This document shows positions 26,001 to 34,430 of a DNA stretch of 64,000 nucleotides, in pieces. A program made the position numbers and the translations under genes. Under the pieces are notes generated by a model. The model was not told where the DNA came from, did not search any database, and saw only the letters and a program-made list of their open reading frames with translations. Within the stretch, counting starts at the first letter, position 1. Each line of letters starts with the position of its first letter. Source of the DNA: Casuarius casuarius (Eukaryota > Chordata > Aves > Casuariiformes > Casuariidae); NCBI GenBank assembly GCA_003342895.1, contig PTFA01000278.1:1007089-1071088 (forward strand), read 5' to 3'.

Positions 26001-29000
26001 GAGAGAGGAAAAAAATGCAAAAAAATTAGAAGTAAGGAAAAGTACCTTCCTTTGCCCATTTGTAATCTGAGCAGCAAAACAATAAGGACAAGCTAGATAA
26101 TGAGTGCAAGCTATTAAGAGTAATCACTATTCTCTTAGCTCCATGGGCTTGCAGTTATTTGATTTAGTCCTAGCTTTTCATTCCAGATTTCTATTCTGCT
26201 AATGACCCTCTGAAATCTCAGGCNAACAATGTAATGTACCTAGTGCATTTAGCAGCATTAGAGGTGTGTATTCCCATAACACAAAGCAGCAGCCATGCAC
26301 AGGGACAAAGACCAATGAACAAACATCATTAAATCTCAAACTTCTTTCCATAGGATTTACCAAATACACAGAATGCAATGAGCCTGAAAGAGTGCACTTA
26401 GAATCAGAGTGAAACCTAGGGAAAATGGTAATGCAGATAGAGAGATAAAGTTTCCTGATTATTATTTCTTTCTTTGTGTGTTCTGAAAGAAATCACAGCT
26501 GCTGTTCAGTATTACTTATTATGCATTGCATTTATATTTTCTAAAGATTAAAAATGATTTTTTCTGAAGAGCCTGCTAACGTACATAAGACTCAGAAGTG
26601 AAGACTAATGAAGTGATAAGACTTGGAAGAAACAAAAATTAACTAGCATGTCCTGACATTTCCTTTACTGACTTTGTAACAATCTCTAACAGCATCCCCT
26701 GTCAGAGTTTGCTCCAGCAGAGGTGTATGAGATTTTTATAGCAGCAAATACTGAATATGATCTGTTATTCTGCATTGTTCTCCATGCAGATACCTCCTGC
26801 ATTGAAACATGCCCACAGGGATATTATGCTGACAGCGATGAGGGACAATGTTCCTCATGCCACATCACCTGTGACACTTGCTTTGGAAAACACAGCTCAC
26901 AGTGCCTCTCCTGCAAACCAAGCTGGTACAGGAAAGGAAAAGGATGTGTAAACCAGTGTCCAGCTGGGTAAGGTCCAAGATCTTTAACTAAGAGCTACAT
27001 CACAGAGAGCGCTTTGAGAAATCCCNTCATTCCGCCTTCAGTCCTATCTTAGCATGAAAATTTCTCATGTCCTCCTAGTACACAGAGGTGGTGTAAAACC
27101 TCCCTTTCCAGTGCAGAACTGGAGAGACAGAGCTGGTGCCCAAGCTGGAACCAGCTCGATGTGATGTGGCCATTCTTAAAAGCTCCAAGGACGCTTTAAG
27201 ATGATGTTTATACAGAACAGCATGAAACAGAGTAAAAACTAAGTTATCCCTCAATTAGTCAGCTGGAGCGCAGGAAGCAGTGTAACTTGCTTCAAGCATC
27301 ATTGCAGGCTCTGCCTAGCCTGAAGTTTGGATGTGGTTACTTTTGTTTCNCATTGAGTGAATGTTTATAATAGATTGTAACAAAACCGACCATTAAAACA
27401 TTATTTAACTGAGGACTCATAATTTTAGGCAGCAACTTCATTAATATGAGTCTGCAACAACTATACCTCAATACAACCACTCTACAGCTATTCTTCTTTT
27501 TCCCTGACTGCACAATTTAGATGAACAAACTGTTTCCTTCTTGGTGTCCTTTGGCTGGGTCTGTTTGTGGGCTGTAAGGAAACATGGAATTACTGAATTC
27601 CCGTCTGACAGCTGGGCATCAGAAGCGGTGAGGAATTAAATGCTTGTCCAACAACTCACAGGATGCTTGTGGTAGAGCCAAAACCAGAGTTTAGGATTTC
27701 TGAGTCATGTCTGTTTATTTGCTTACTTCGTACCTGAATTCACCCTCTATTTCAGAAAGTCTTGCTTTATAGCTGAACTCCAACAGGCAAACGCAGTCTA
27801 AGCAAATGCACNCTACTTCCACTGAGGTGCAAAAGGTATATGGATGTAACCACAGCAAGAGCTCAGGAGGAAGGATGTTTTGGCCTTTCCTGTCATCTTT
27901 AGGCATTTGCAAAGCCAACACTATCATCTGATCTGTTTCAGATACTTTGCACAAAACTCCACGGGATCATGTGAGAGATGCCACAAGAGCTGTAAGGAGT
28001 GCATGGGACCTCAGCCTACAGACTGCCTTTTCTGTGATACGTCTTTTTACCTGTTGCGTTCCAAGAATGAATGTGTTAGCTCTTGCCCTGAATATTACTA
28101 CGAAAACAAGGACAACAACATGTGCGATAGATGTCATCCTTCCTGCCGAACGTGCAAAGGTAAAAGTATACGCTCTGCTTTGACAAAGAGAGTATCAAAA
28201 CACAAGCCATATCTTTTTTTTGTTGTTCTATCTCTGCTCCAGTATTTGGAAACACTTCATGAGGAAGTGTAGTAGTAGCATATATGGCCCTGCTAAACTA
28301 CCTTCGATCTAAGGAGTCTCCCAGGCCCTGGCTTACTCGCTCAGCTGGCTGATCCGGGCTGCCACCTTATTTACAGAGTATTGAATCACCAAGATTAAAC
28401 AAAAATATCAATTCCTACTGCGCTGCCTCCAATCACAGGGTGCAGAAGTGCCCGCAGGAGAGGAGGGCTGGGAGCGACCACCTGTACAAAGCCAGCGAAG
28501 GTAAACAGGTTGACCACGTGATTAAGTTCATTTAATTCAGCNAGGCTTCTCAGAGAGATGCTCATCAACTTTAAAACCAGGGCTCTGATGCTAAGAGGGC
28601 CGGACTCTGTCTCACAAACACTGAATAATATCTCACTCCTTGAGCTATCATAGTACGTGCGTCACTCTGTGAAAGCTGAGGAACCTAATGCAGCTGCACA
28701 TCTTTACAGTCCCTAAAGGAAAGAGTAGAAAATCAACAGCCACCAACACCGAAAATAACAAAAAGGCCACAGAGCATCTCTAGGGTGAAGAAAAAAAAAA
28801 AAAGTGTGGTGTCTGCTGCTTTGAATATAGTTAAGTATTTTTCTAAGTTAACTTTGAGAGACCATCTGTTTTGTTCTGTGACACATTTGTGTGTTCCATG
28901 TCTTTTTTCCCTAAATTATACTGCATCCAATTCTGAATTGGGCCACACTATTCCCCTTGGACCCATACAGTGTCCTATTCTATCTGAATGGCATCGGATG

Positions 29001-32000
29001 ATAGCTAGCAGGTGCCGCTCTGCAGCTCAGACCATACTATATTAAAACCTAAAAATACTCTTTTGGACAGCGGATATATTGGATAGTGCAGATGGCTAAT
29101 TGCAAACATAACAATATTTAAAATTGTGGAAATAATTCCCGGAGCGAAGCCACCTCAAGAACTGTTAAAACGTCACTATACAGGGACATCATAATAAATG
29201 ACAGCAATATTTTGGCTTGGATTTGGGACAAAAAGAGATTGCAATTTTAATTTACAGACTGCTTCCTATGATTGATTTTTATTTTATTTGGGATTAATAC
29301 TACAGGACAGATTTTCTATCTTAATTACAGGGAGAGTACGATGAAATATGAACCAGTCTTTCTAAACAGCAAACCAGTAGCTGCTCTGAAATCAATCTGC
29401 NTTGCTGATGTAGGAGCCAAGAAGCNGTGCAGTGTNTCGTGTTTCATGTGNCCAGGGAGGCAAACCCTGCATTGCTCAGAAAAATCACACAATGAATTCA
29501 CTGGATCATAAAACATTGCTAACTTCACCTGTTTAACTACTGCTAACATTTACACCTTCTTTTCAGAGAGTGGCAGAAGATGCCAAATGGCAGGAAATTG
29601 GACACATGCATTTTAACATTAAGGACAAAATGTTCACGTCAATGTTCTGCAGAAGAACCGCACACAGGCTGTCTTCAGAAATGCTCTCACACACGCAGCA
29701 CATACAATGCTCTGTTTGCACCTAGTGAAACACAATTTTTTCTTANGCAACTATGCAAGAATTTATATTTTTATTAAAAACATAAACGTATGTTAATTCG
29801 TTGTTGTTGGAAAAGGGTTAGCTAACAGGCTGCATGCCTATTGACTTTGCATATGAGAGAATTTGACCAAGGTTTCACACAATTTTAATTTAGTTCACTG
29901 ATTTAATTGATTCTCCTGAATGCCTCTGAAAGTCCCCATGCAGANACAGCACAAATGGCCAAGCCAGGTGGCAAACCAGTTGCAACACTAAGAAAAAGAA
30001 AAGACAGAAGTCCAACACACTCCTTGTAGTTCATAATCAGCTTTTCATGAATTTCAAAACACATAAGCAATACACTTTGTGGGCACATAAAGTTTCAAGA
30101 TGAGACCCAAGCTCTTTTTAATACCAGCCTCCTCATACTAGACAGTTCATTGCTGAGCCTCAATAATGACAAATGTTCCTTTTCTTTGGTGGAGGTGATC
30201 AGTGTATTTCTGGAAGGAAGTTAGAGGACTTTTTTTTCCTGTTCTAATATTGTTTTGTTTGCCTTTCTAGGGGATGGAGCATTCAGCTGCACTTCTTGCG
30301 TATGGAGCTACACTTTATTAAGTGGAATGTGCAACTCAGACTGTCTTGTAGGCGAATACAGAGTCCAGGAGTCACCANCACAAGAGGTACCTATCTGTAG
30401 GCATTTTCTCCTGTGATTTATATCCTGAACTTTAACTTCTGAACACAAGAGGAAGAACACAGAATGCTTCTCTCCGAGTTTTCAAGTCTGTTTATCTTTA
30501 AACATTCCTACTTTTGTTATTCTCTTGGCAGAAAAAGCACCATTTCTCTTTCTGGGGCTGTCTACTGTAGGAGGATTTGTCTACCAGTATATATAAAGAC
30601 ACAATGATGCCAAGGGCCATACCAAAACCATGTGAACAAATTCAGCTATATCAGTAATAGAGTATTTTTTCTTGTGGTATAACTGAGATTTCCCCAGGGA
30701 TTTCTGCTGCTTTGTTTGTAAGAAATCACATCACATTTCTGACCAAGAATTCTACTGGCAGAAACCTCTAGTGAAGAGACAGGCTGAAGTTAACAGAGCT
30801 ACATGTCTCTAAAGCAAGGCCACAATCAGGTTTGGGTCTGTGCCACAAGTCTGGGCATCCCAGCTTCCAGATTTCCAACTGCCTTCCAGAGCTGTTTGCT
30901 CAAGAATATAGTGCCAAGGCAAGCCAGTTGGCCTGAGATGCTGGATACCCTGGAATCTCCAGCCTGGAGGATCTCCGTAGCAGGGCTGCAACACAACTGT
31001 GAACCTGAGAAGGCAGCCTAAGAGCTGGGGACCATGATGGTCCACAGTTCTTTGCAAGAGCTTTGAGAAACTGGACCTCCCAGTATGGCCTCCCCATCTC
31101 TTCCATGCTCTCAGATTCAGGGCAAGGAGCCCACCAGCTCTGAGAAAGCTATCCAGTTTGACATAAGGTTATTGCACTAGATCTGGGGTCCTGGTCCCAC
31201 AGCAAAAAAATAAGGAACTTTTGCCCAGTAGGCCACCCATGAACTGCAGACACTGGAAGCCCTGAACTACCTGACCTCAGAGCAGTCTACAAGGTATGTG
31301 TGGCAGCAATGAGCTCCAGTAGTCTTTGTACATAGACACTCCCAGAAATCTACCTGGAATTTGAGAAGAGTACCTGGATCTAAGTGGTTTCTGTAAAATA
31401 GAACGAACATGATCTAATAAAAATCTGTTTTGCCAGAAAATTTCCAGTCAGCTTTATTCTTTATTTCTCCTCCTTCCCAAGTTGGAAATTGAATTCATTC
31501 TCTCATTTTCTTTTTTTTTACAGAATATTTCCTCTTGTTTATCCCACCTCAGTTGCTTCTTTAAGACTATTTTACTGTCGTTACCATCATTAGTGCCAAA
31601 GAGCCATAGACTAGCTAATAGGGGTCTAGCAAAACAAAAAACACAGCTTCTGGCCAAAGAGCTGACNGTGTGAATGAATTTTAGCTAGCTATCTAGCTAG
31701 GTTAGATTGCAAACTAAGCTTCTCCTACACTGCTTTTTCACTCTCCTTACCAGCAGATCACTGAGAACCTAGGCAGTATGAAACAAATTTTAATTTTCCC
31801 ACTCCTCGATGAATTTTGCTATAGACATCCATGGTGTCTGGACATGGGGACCCAGAGAGTGACAGGGCAGAACGGTGAGGTCCAAAGGAATGGAAATGAG
31901 AGGTGCATTGCTTGTGTTCTGTGTCTCAAGGANGACCAGCTCAAATGTGAGAAATGTGACAGCACGTGCACTGAATGTAAGGGACCTGGGCCTCTCAACT

Positions 32001-33318
32001 GCACCATGTGTCCAGCCAGCATGCAGCTCTACCTCGAAGAAAGTCGCTGCCTGCCCTGCTGCGGTGACTCTGACCTGGCAGACAGCCCGGAGTGCTGTGA
32101 CTGCAGTGAGACACAAGGTAGGACCATGCTGATAAGTGGTACCGGTGTCGAAGGGCCTTATGACTCACTGGGCTGACATTTAAAAAGGAAAAGCAGAAAA
32201 TAACAAAAATGTGCTGCTGAGCTGCATGCATACAGTGTNTCTCTACTGCTCCATCACCAGAGGAGGAAGGCCTTTATGCAAAAAACAGCAATTGCAACAG
32301 ATATTGCCTCCTTCTCTCGGTCACGACACTTGTTTTAAATGGCCATGCATTTCATAACCCAGTTGACTGGGAAATGCTTGTTTCAATGGATAGCAATCTG
32401 AATTGCACACTTTAAGCTCATCATGTCAAAACCACGCCATTGACTTTGAAGTAGCTACAGCACATTACACAAGGGAAGATTTGCAGAGAGAAGAAATGTT
32501 TTTATTATACCAAACTGATACAATTGGGAAAAACAGACAAGCTCAGGGCGCACACAACCTGTTTTCCAATCTTTCTAGAAGCCAGAGAGTTAAAAATACA
32601 AATATTTCCAGGGATGCTATGTTTCTTGTCTAAACTTAACAAGTAGGTTGTGTTTGTGTGCTTGTTAGCTTTTCTGCTTCTTGCTGTTTACTCCTAATCT
32701 GATGAAGAAACTTCGCTATCCCAACAACCCTCTCCTTGCTTATATCCTTACACCATCACAGCCACAAGAGCACAATTGTTGTACTGGAAGAATAAGGTAT
32801 TTAGTCCAAAAAATTTAAAGATGTAAACAGGCCTAAATGTTCTGCTGGGGCATTTAAAACAAAGACCCCCACCTGACCTCATATAATTTTTTTTTATTTT
32901 ATTGCTGTTGTCAGATGACTGTGTCTTACGGATCACTCTACCACCTGAGCACAAAAGCAAAACTGTTTTCTTTGTTATTACCTGCATTTTCCTTCTTCTT
33001 ATCATTGGAGCTATTATATTTATCTGGAGAAAATCACGAGCNAAAACCCAGGCTGTCAATAAAAGGGGGTATGAGAAGCTGACAAATCANTCCAAAGCCT
33101 TTGCTTCCTACACGAGCAACTCCCATGAGAGTACAAGCTATCAGGAAGATCAAGTGATTGAGTACAGAGATCGAAATAATGAAGACGAAGATGACGATGA
33201 TGATATTGTATATATGGGCCAGGATGGGACAATCTATCATAAATTTAGATATGGACTTTTGGAGGAGGATGAGAAAGATGAGCTTGAATATGATGATGAA
33301 AGTTACTCATTTAGATAA
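4999..33318 (+). CDS. PCSK5: PCSK5 3' portion, proprotein convertase 5/6 membrane (B) isoform, 13 exons, 5' partial
   Basis: Exons: 4999-5041, 5877-6019, 7596-7796, 21280-21363, 21855-22050, 22926-23143, 24205-24441, 24943-25173, 26790-26967, 27942-28159, 30271-30386, 31931-32117 and 32915-33318. After the first two bases, which finish a codon begun upstream, they give 818 codons including the TAA stop, and every junction has matching phase. The product is a run of furin-like cysteine-rich repeats (CxxC, CxxxCPxGYY spacing), one transmembrane helix and a tail with two acidic clusters. It closely resembles the mammalian PC5/6B C-terminus from memory. PCSK5 is a calcium-dependent subtilisin-like protease that cuts precursors after basic residues (GDF11 is a known substrate). 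In this family the cysteine-rich part serves surface and matrix binding and the tail directs Golgi sorting. The catalytic part is outside the window. Several codons contain N. Confidence 0.95.
5877..6019 (+). CDS. PCSK5: PCSK5 exon (window exon 2), furin-like repeat
   Basis: The exon codes for YKDHCYKYCPENTY, then a repeat containing CIECPSNCNGCDKDECGACK and GFYLL. It begins after TCTCGTAG with one base of a split codon and ends in phase 1 before GTAAGC. The final G combines with GT of the next exon to give Gly. The intron just downstream has an unusual cluster of N bases near 6074-6141, so sequence quality is poor beside the exon, but the exon itself is clean. Confidence 0.93.
6020..7595 (+). 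other. PCSK5: PCSK5 intron between window exons 2 and 3
   Basis: This is non-coding. It holds an N cluster at about 6074-6141 and two local direct repeats: CAAGTCTAG twice near 6363-6380 and TTAACTTTCAGGTCCACA at 6388-6405 and 6421-6438. Nothing else is recognised. Confidence 0.75.
7596..7796 (+). CDS. PCSK5: PCSK5 exon (window exon 3), furin-like repeat
   Basis: The exon reads GTCVSECGAGFFRDD, then CEACHRSCATCVGYSYEECTACK and ends RNVPPNGKFWS plus a split codon. The acceptor is TGTTGCAG and the donor GTAAGT; both ends are phase 1-compatible. The last part departs from the usual repeat: after GQC the expected second cysteine of the CxxxCPxG motif is absent (GQCLNPRNVPPNG). The 13.5 kb intron that follows is the largest in the window. 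Confidence 0.93.
8221..8415 (+). repeat. MIR-like ancient SINE fragment
   Basis: The segment AGTGACCTTGGCAAAATTGT, then CCCTCATCTATATTGTGGGG and AACAATTC follows the order of the MIR core (GTGACCTTGGGCAAG ... CCTCATCTGTAAAATGGGG ... AATAAT). It then decays into AT-rich sequence. It is heavily diverged and the ends are approximate. Confidence 0.55.
8835..9299 (+). mobile_element. decayed CR1-like LINE 3' fragment
   Basis: The order of short blocks fits a CR1 3' end: TTTTGGGCACAGCGTTTAAA, TGGAGAGAGCAAACAGTGAG, GAAAGACTGAGAGAACTGAG, then near the end GGTCCCTTCCAGCTTTATTT and TTCTATGAAATA. The reading frame is not preserved and an N is present. CR1 is the dominant LINE of birds and other sauropsids, which supports the assignment of the organism. 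Confidence 0.7.
10545..10584. repeat. AT/TG dinucleotide microsatellite
   Basis: A short ACATATATAT run passes into about fifteen TG units interrupted by GCGCG, inside the large PCSK5 intron. Confidence 0.9.
21280..21363 (+). CDS. PCSK5: PCSK5 exon (window exon 4), 84 bp furin-repeat fragment
   Basis: The exon reads AKKELQSCDPSCRTCDKDAN and then MCTSCPEG between split codons. Its first two bases AA join the G ending exon 3 to give Glu. It has a good polypyrimidine tract (ATTCTTTCATTTCAG) and a GTAGGA donor. CDPSCRTC is a typical core of a PCSK5 repeat. Both flanking introns are phase 1, so exon 4 could be skipped without shifting the frame. Confidence 0.92.
21364..21854 (+). other. PCSK5: PCSK5 intron between window exons 4 and 5
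   Basis: A 491-base intron, GTAGGA to GCCAG. Nothing recognisable lies within it. Confidence 0.85.
21855..22050 (+). CDS. PCSK5: PCSK5 exon (window exon 5), furin-like repeat
   Basis: The exon codes for KFLSHDTCVSQCPQQTFGNV, then CEMCLDDCEVC and CFQECP. It follows TTTTGCCAG and stops before GTAAGTAA in phase 2, with GA completed by G of the next exon (Glu). One codon near 21965 holds an N, in the stretch CSxPWHCQKC. The cysteine spacing is that of a complete furin-like repeat plus the beginning of the next. Confidence 0.94.
22051..22925 (+). other. PCSK5: PCSK5 intron between window exons 5 and 6
   Basis: A non-coding intron of 875 bases. At about 22295-22320 the phrase CTCCCATTGACTTCAGTAGG matches a motif seen in many old interspersed repeats of reptiles and birds; the family name is not certain to me. 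Confidence 0.75.
22926..23143 (+). CDS. PCSK5: PCSK5 exon (window exon 6), furin-like repeat
   Basis: The exon begins GYFNDSGTCKECSGSCKTC after one base of a split codon and ends CQECIHNQMCK plus a phase 1 base before GTATTA. The CPPMCQECIH segment closely matches the mammalian protein from memory (CPEMCQDCIH). Three codons hold an N; one (TCN) is Ser regardless. The acceptor is TTCAATAG, preceded by a T-rich stretch. Confidence 0.94.
23144..24204 (+). other. PCSK5: PCSK5 intron between window exons 6 and 7
   Basis: A non-coding intron of 1061 bases. It is AT-rich in the first two thirds, with several N calls near 23927-24023. No repeats are recognised. Confidence 0.8.
24205..24441 (+). CDS. 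PCSK5: PCSK5 exon (window exon 7), two furin-like repeats
   Basis: The exon codes for VCMDEFFLHEGRCVEDCPSR, then CFPCHRDCKDCDGPDSDDC, then RCFEECPEGTYYEEATEDC. The acceptor is CTCCGCAG. The donor AAG|GTTGGC is weak at +3 to +5 compared with the other PCSK5 donors here, but the phase (1) and the protein continuity into exon 8 both require it. This exon is noticeably richer in GC than its flanks. Confidence 0.94.
24442..24942 (+). other. PCSK5: PCSK5 intron between window exons 7 and 8
   Basis: A 501-base intron with a weak donor (GTTGGC) and a strong acceptor (TCCTTTCCAG). It has an A-run near 24870-24884. An open frame across it (24517-24897) is lysine-rich and not cysteine-rich, and looks fortuitous. 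Confidence 0.8.
24943..25173 (+). CDS. PCSK5: PCSK5 exon (window exon 8), furin-like repeat
   Basis: The exon reads ACNTTCQTCSSSTACLTCRN, then GQCLASRYCSRTEY and CHKKCFRCSGPTEHQCLSC. It follows GTCCTTTCCAG and ends in phase 1 before GTGAGT. The spacing after GQC (CxxxxxC before SRTEY) is longer than in a standard repeat, as it is in the mammalian protein from memory. One N lies in the codon after EY. Confidence 0.94.
25174..26789 (+). other. PCSK5: PCSK5 intron between window exons 8 and 9
   Basis: A non-coding intron of 1616 bases. At 25585-25660 the text AGAGAAGTTAAAAAATTG ... CATTAGGTCAGTCCCTAGTG resembles a reversed MIR core (AGAGGTTAAGTGACTTGCCC ... TAGTAAGTGG), but it is weak. Confidence 0.7.
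26790..26967 (+). CDS. PCSK5: PCSK5 exon (window exon 9), furin-like repeat
   Basis: The exon codes for TSCIETCPQGYYADSDEGQC, then CHITCDTCFGKHSSQCLSC and GCVNQCPAG. Its first bases AT complete Asn with the A ending exon 8. It ends in phase 2 before GTAAGG. CPQGYYAD is the standard opening of a PCSK5 repeat. Confidence 0.95.
26968..27941 (+). other. PCSK5: PCSK5 intron between window exons 9 and 10
   Basis: A non-coding intron of 974 bases. It contains a reverse MIR-like fragment, listed separately. Confidence 0.8.
27620..27712 (-). repeat. MIR-like ancient SINE fragment, reverse orientation
   Basis: GTGAGGAATTAAATGCTTGT, then CCAACAACTCACAGGATGCT, then TGTGGTAGAGCCAAAACCAG and GTTTAGGATTTCTGAGTC follow block by block the reverse complement of a MIR core (gaggttaa-acttgcccaa-gtcacac-gcagagc-gggatt-ctgactc). 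It is diverged; the ends are approximate. Confidence 0.55.
27942..28159 (+). CDS. PCSK5: PCSK5 exon (window exon 10), furin-like repeat
   Basis: The exon begins YFAQNSTGSCERCHKSCKEC and continues through MGPQPTDCLFCDTSFYLL and ECVSSCPEYYYENKDNNMC to CHPSCRTCK. It follows CTGTTTCAG with one base of a split codon (GGA, Gly) and ends in phase 1 before GTAAAA. Residue-by-residue similarity to mammalian PC5/6B is high (GPRPTDCLSC, LLRSKGEC in human from memory). Confidence 0.95.
28160..30270 (+). other. PCSK5: PCSK5 intron between window exons 10 and 11
   Basis: A non-coding intron of 2111 bases with an A-run near 28789-28803 and several N calls near 29401-29450. No repeat family is recognised. 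Confidence 0.75.
30271..30386 (+). CDS. PCSK5: PCSK5 exon (window exon 11), last repeats before the linker
   Basis: The exon reads DGAFSCTSCVWSYTLL, then GMCNSDCLVGEYRV and QESP. The acceptor is GCCTTTCTAG and the donor GAG|GTACCT. Unlike its neighbours it ends in phase 0. SDCLVGEYRV is identical to the mammalian stretch from memory, after which the two diverge (QESP here). One N falls in the codon after ESP. Confidence 0.9.
30387..31930 (+). other. PCSK5: PCSK5 intron between window exons 11 and 12
   Basis: A non-coding intron of 1544 bases. The block 30800-31330 is richer in GC than its surroundings and reads like an inserted or older repeat unit, but I cannot name it. The last 60 bases are open in frame with exon 12 (see the alternative acceptor at 31871). 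Confidence 0.7.
31931..32117 (+). CDS. PCSK5: PCSK5 exon (window exon 12), membrane-proximal furin-like repeat
   Basis: The exon codes for DQLKCEKCDSTCTECKGPGP, then CTMCPASMQLYL and RCLPCCGDSDLADSPECCDC. It ends in phase 1 before GTAGGA. The start is the least certain of the PCSK5 boundaries: the acceptor TGTGTCTCAAG is weak but gives phase 0, which matches exon 11, and aligns with where the mammalian protein resumes (CEKC). An alternative acceptor at 31871 is also phase 0 and would add 20 residues. Confidence 0.85.
32118..32914 (+). other. PCSK5: PCSK5 last coding intron
   Basis: A 797-base intron from GTAGGA to TTGTCAG, with a T-rich tract before the acceptor. Nothing further is recognised. 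Confidence 0.85.
32915..33318 (+). CDS. PCSK5: PCSK5 terminal coding exon (window exon 13): transmembrane helix and acidic cytoplasmic tail
   Basis: After TGTTGTCAG the exon codes for DDCVLRITLPPEHKSK, a hydrophobic helix (32965-33027: VFFVITCIFLLLIIGAIIFI plus W), the stop-transfer RKSR and a tail of about 96 residues. The tail has two acidic clusters: EDEDDDDD at 33181-33204 and EEDEKDELEYDDE at 33262-33300. They flank the conserved DIVYMGQDGTIYHKF. In mammalian PC5/6B such clusters direct retrieval to the trans-Golgi region (PACS-1 binding is known for this isoform). The protein ends SYSFR, where human ends SYYQ from memory. The N at 33042 leaves Ala unchanged; the N at 33090 leaves His or Gln. 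Confidence 0.97.
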
Positions 33319-34430
33319 CTCTACTAATTTATGGATTTTCTGCTCTGTTGCCTTACTTATTAAATTACATCAATTTAGTTAAGTATGTTTAGTTATTTCT
33401 TAACATGCTGAGCTCAAGATTTTAGCTAATGCATATTGTGAGAGCAGAANGGTTTCTAAAAACATCTCTTTTGTCCTAAAACTTTATATAAATCCTTGTT
33501 AGGCTTTTAAGTAGCACTCCAGATGTAGGCTGGTTAAGAGATCACGTTTCTGAGCATTTGTGTGGAGACTAAATCCTTTCCCAATGTTTGTGTGTGCATT
33601 ANAACTATTACAAACACTCCTTCAAACAGCACGCACGCACGCACACACTTATTGAGAACCTTGCCAATCACTACTAAAAATGTGCAGATATAAAGCAGAT
33701 GGGTGTATTTGCCTGCACAGTGAANGTCACTGGCATAGGGTGCCACTTTACTGTTTGCTACTTTGTGATTATAGTTGTACAGCAATTCACACAATACAAT
33801 AGGTAATTTTGCTGATTTTACCTAGACTTTCTTTCTTGAAATGACCTGGCACATATGTGCCCCTCAAAGCTGACACATTTCACCTCATAAACTTGTAGCA
33901 TATTTCCCAGTGAAATTATGTATTTATGACATGATGTTGAAGATCTGTGATTGTGAATCTGTTTCAGATAAAACTCTACTGTATTCATAGTTTGTATGAA
34001 AAAATATGAAGTATTTTATACATCATCAACCTCTGATGAATCTTATTTCCAGTGGTTATAAAGCTTAAATAACCTGTCATTACACACATTTTTTCCTGTT
34101 TACTGCAGAGGAAAATGTGGTCTATATGTATGCTTAGAAAAAGAAAAGACGACTCCTTTTNTCTTTGTAACTACCTTCTCAGGATCCAGGGAACTGATAT
34201 AAACACAGAGCATTACTCAGGCAACTTTTGCATTTCTGTTGTAAATGTCTCAGGATGTTCAGACTATGGCTAAGNGAATAATTAGCACTTATTTGGTAAA
34301 GTAACCTAAAGGAACACAATAGTGAGATTTTTTTTTTTTTATCATTACAGAAATGTAATTTATCATACTACAGATAAGGATGCTCTTTATGGCCCCTTGC
34401 TGTGAAAGAATAAATTCTTTGCACAAAACC
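33319..34430 (+). other. PCSK5: PCSK5 3' untranslated region (extent inferred)
   Basis: The sequence after the stop is AT-rich and non-coding. Two possible poly(A) signals are visible: ATTAAA at 33359-33364, only about 40 bases after the stop, and canonical AATAAA at 34409-34414, followed by a T/G-rich stretch near 34440-34455. The second looks the stronger. A short CACG/CA run lies at about 33630-33649. The end is inferred from the signal alone. Confidence 0.5.
34409..34414 (+). terminator. candidate PCSK5 poly(A) signal AATAAA
   Basis: A canonical AATAAA hexamer lies about 1.1 kb after the PCSK5 stop, with a GT-rich stretch (GTGCTGTTATTTGTC) about 25 bases downstream, as expected of a cleavage site near 34430. 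Confidence 0.5.
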
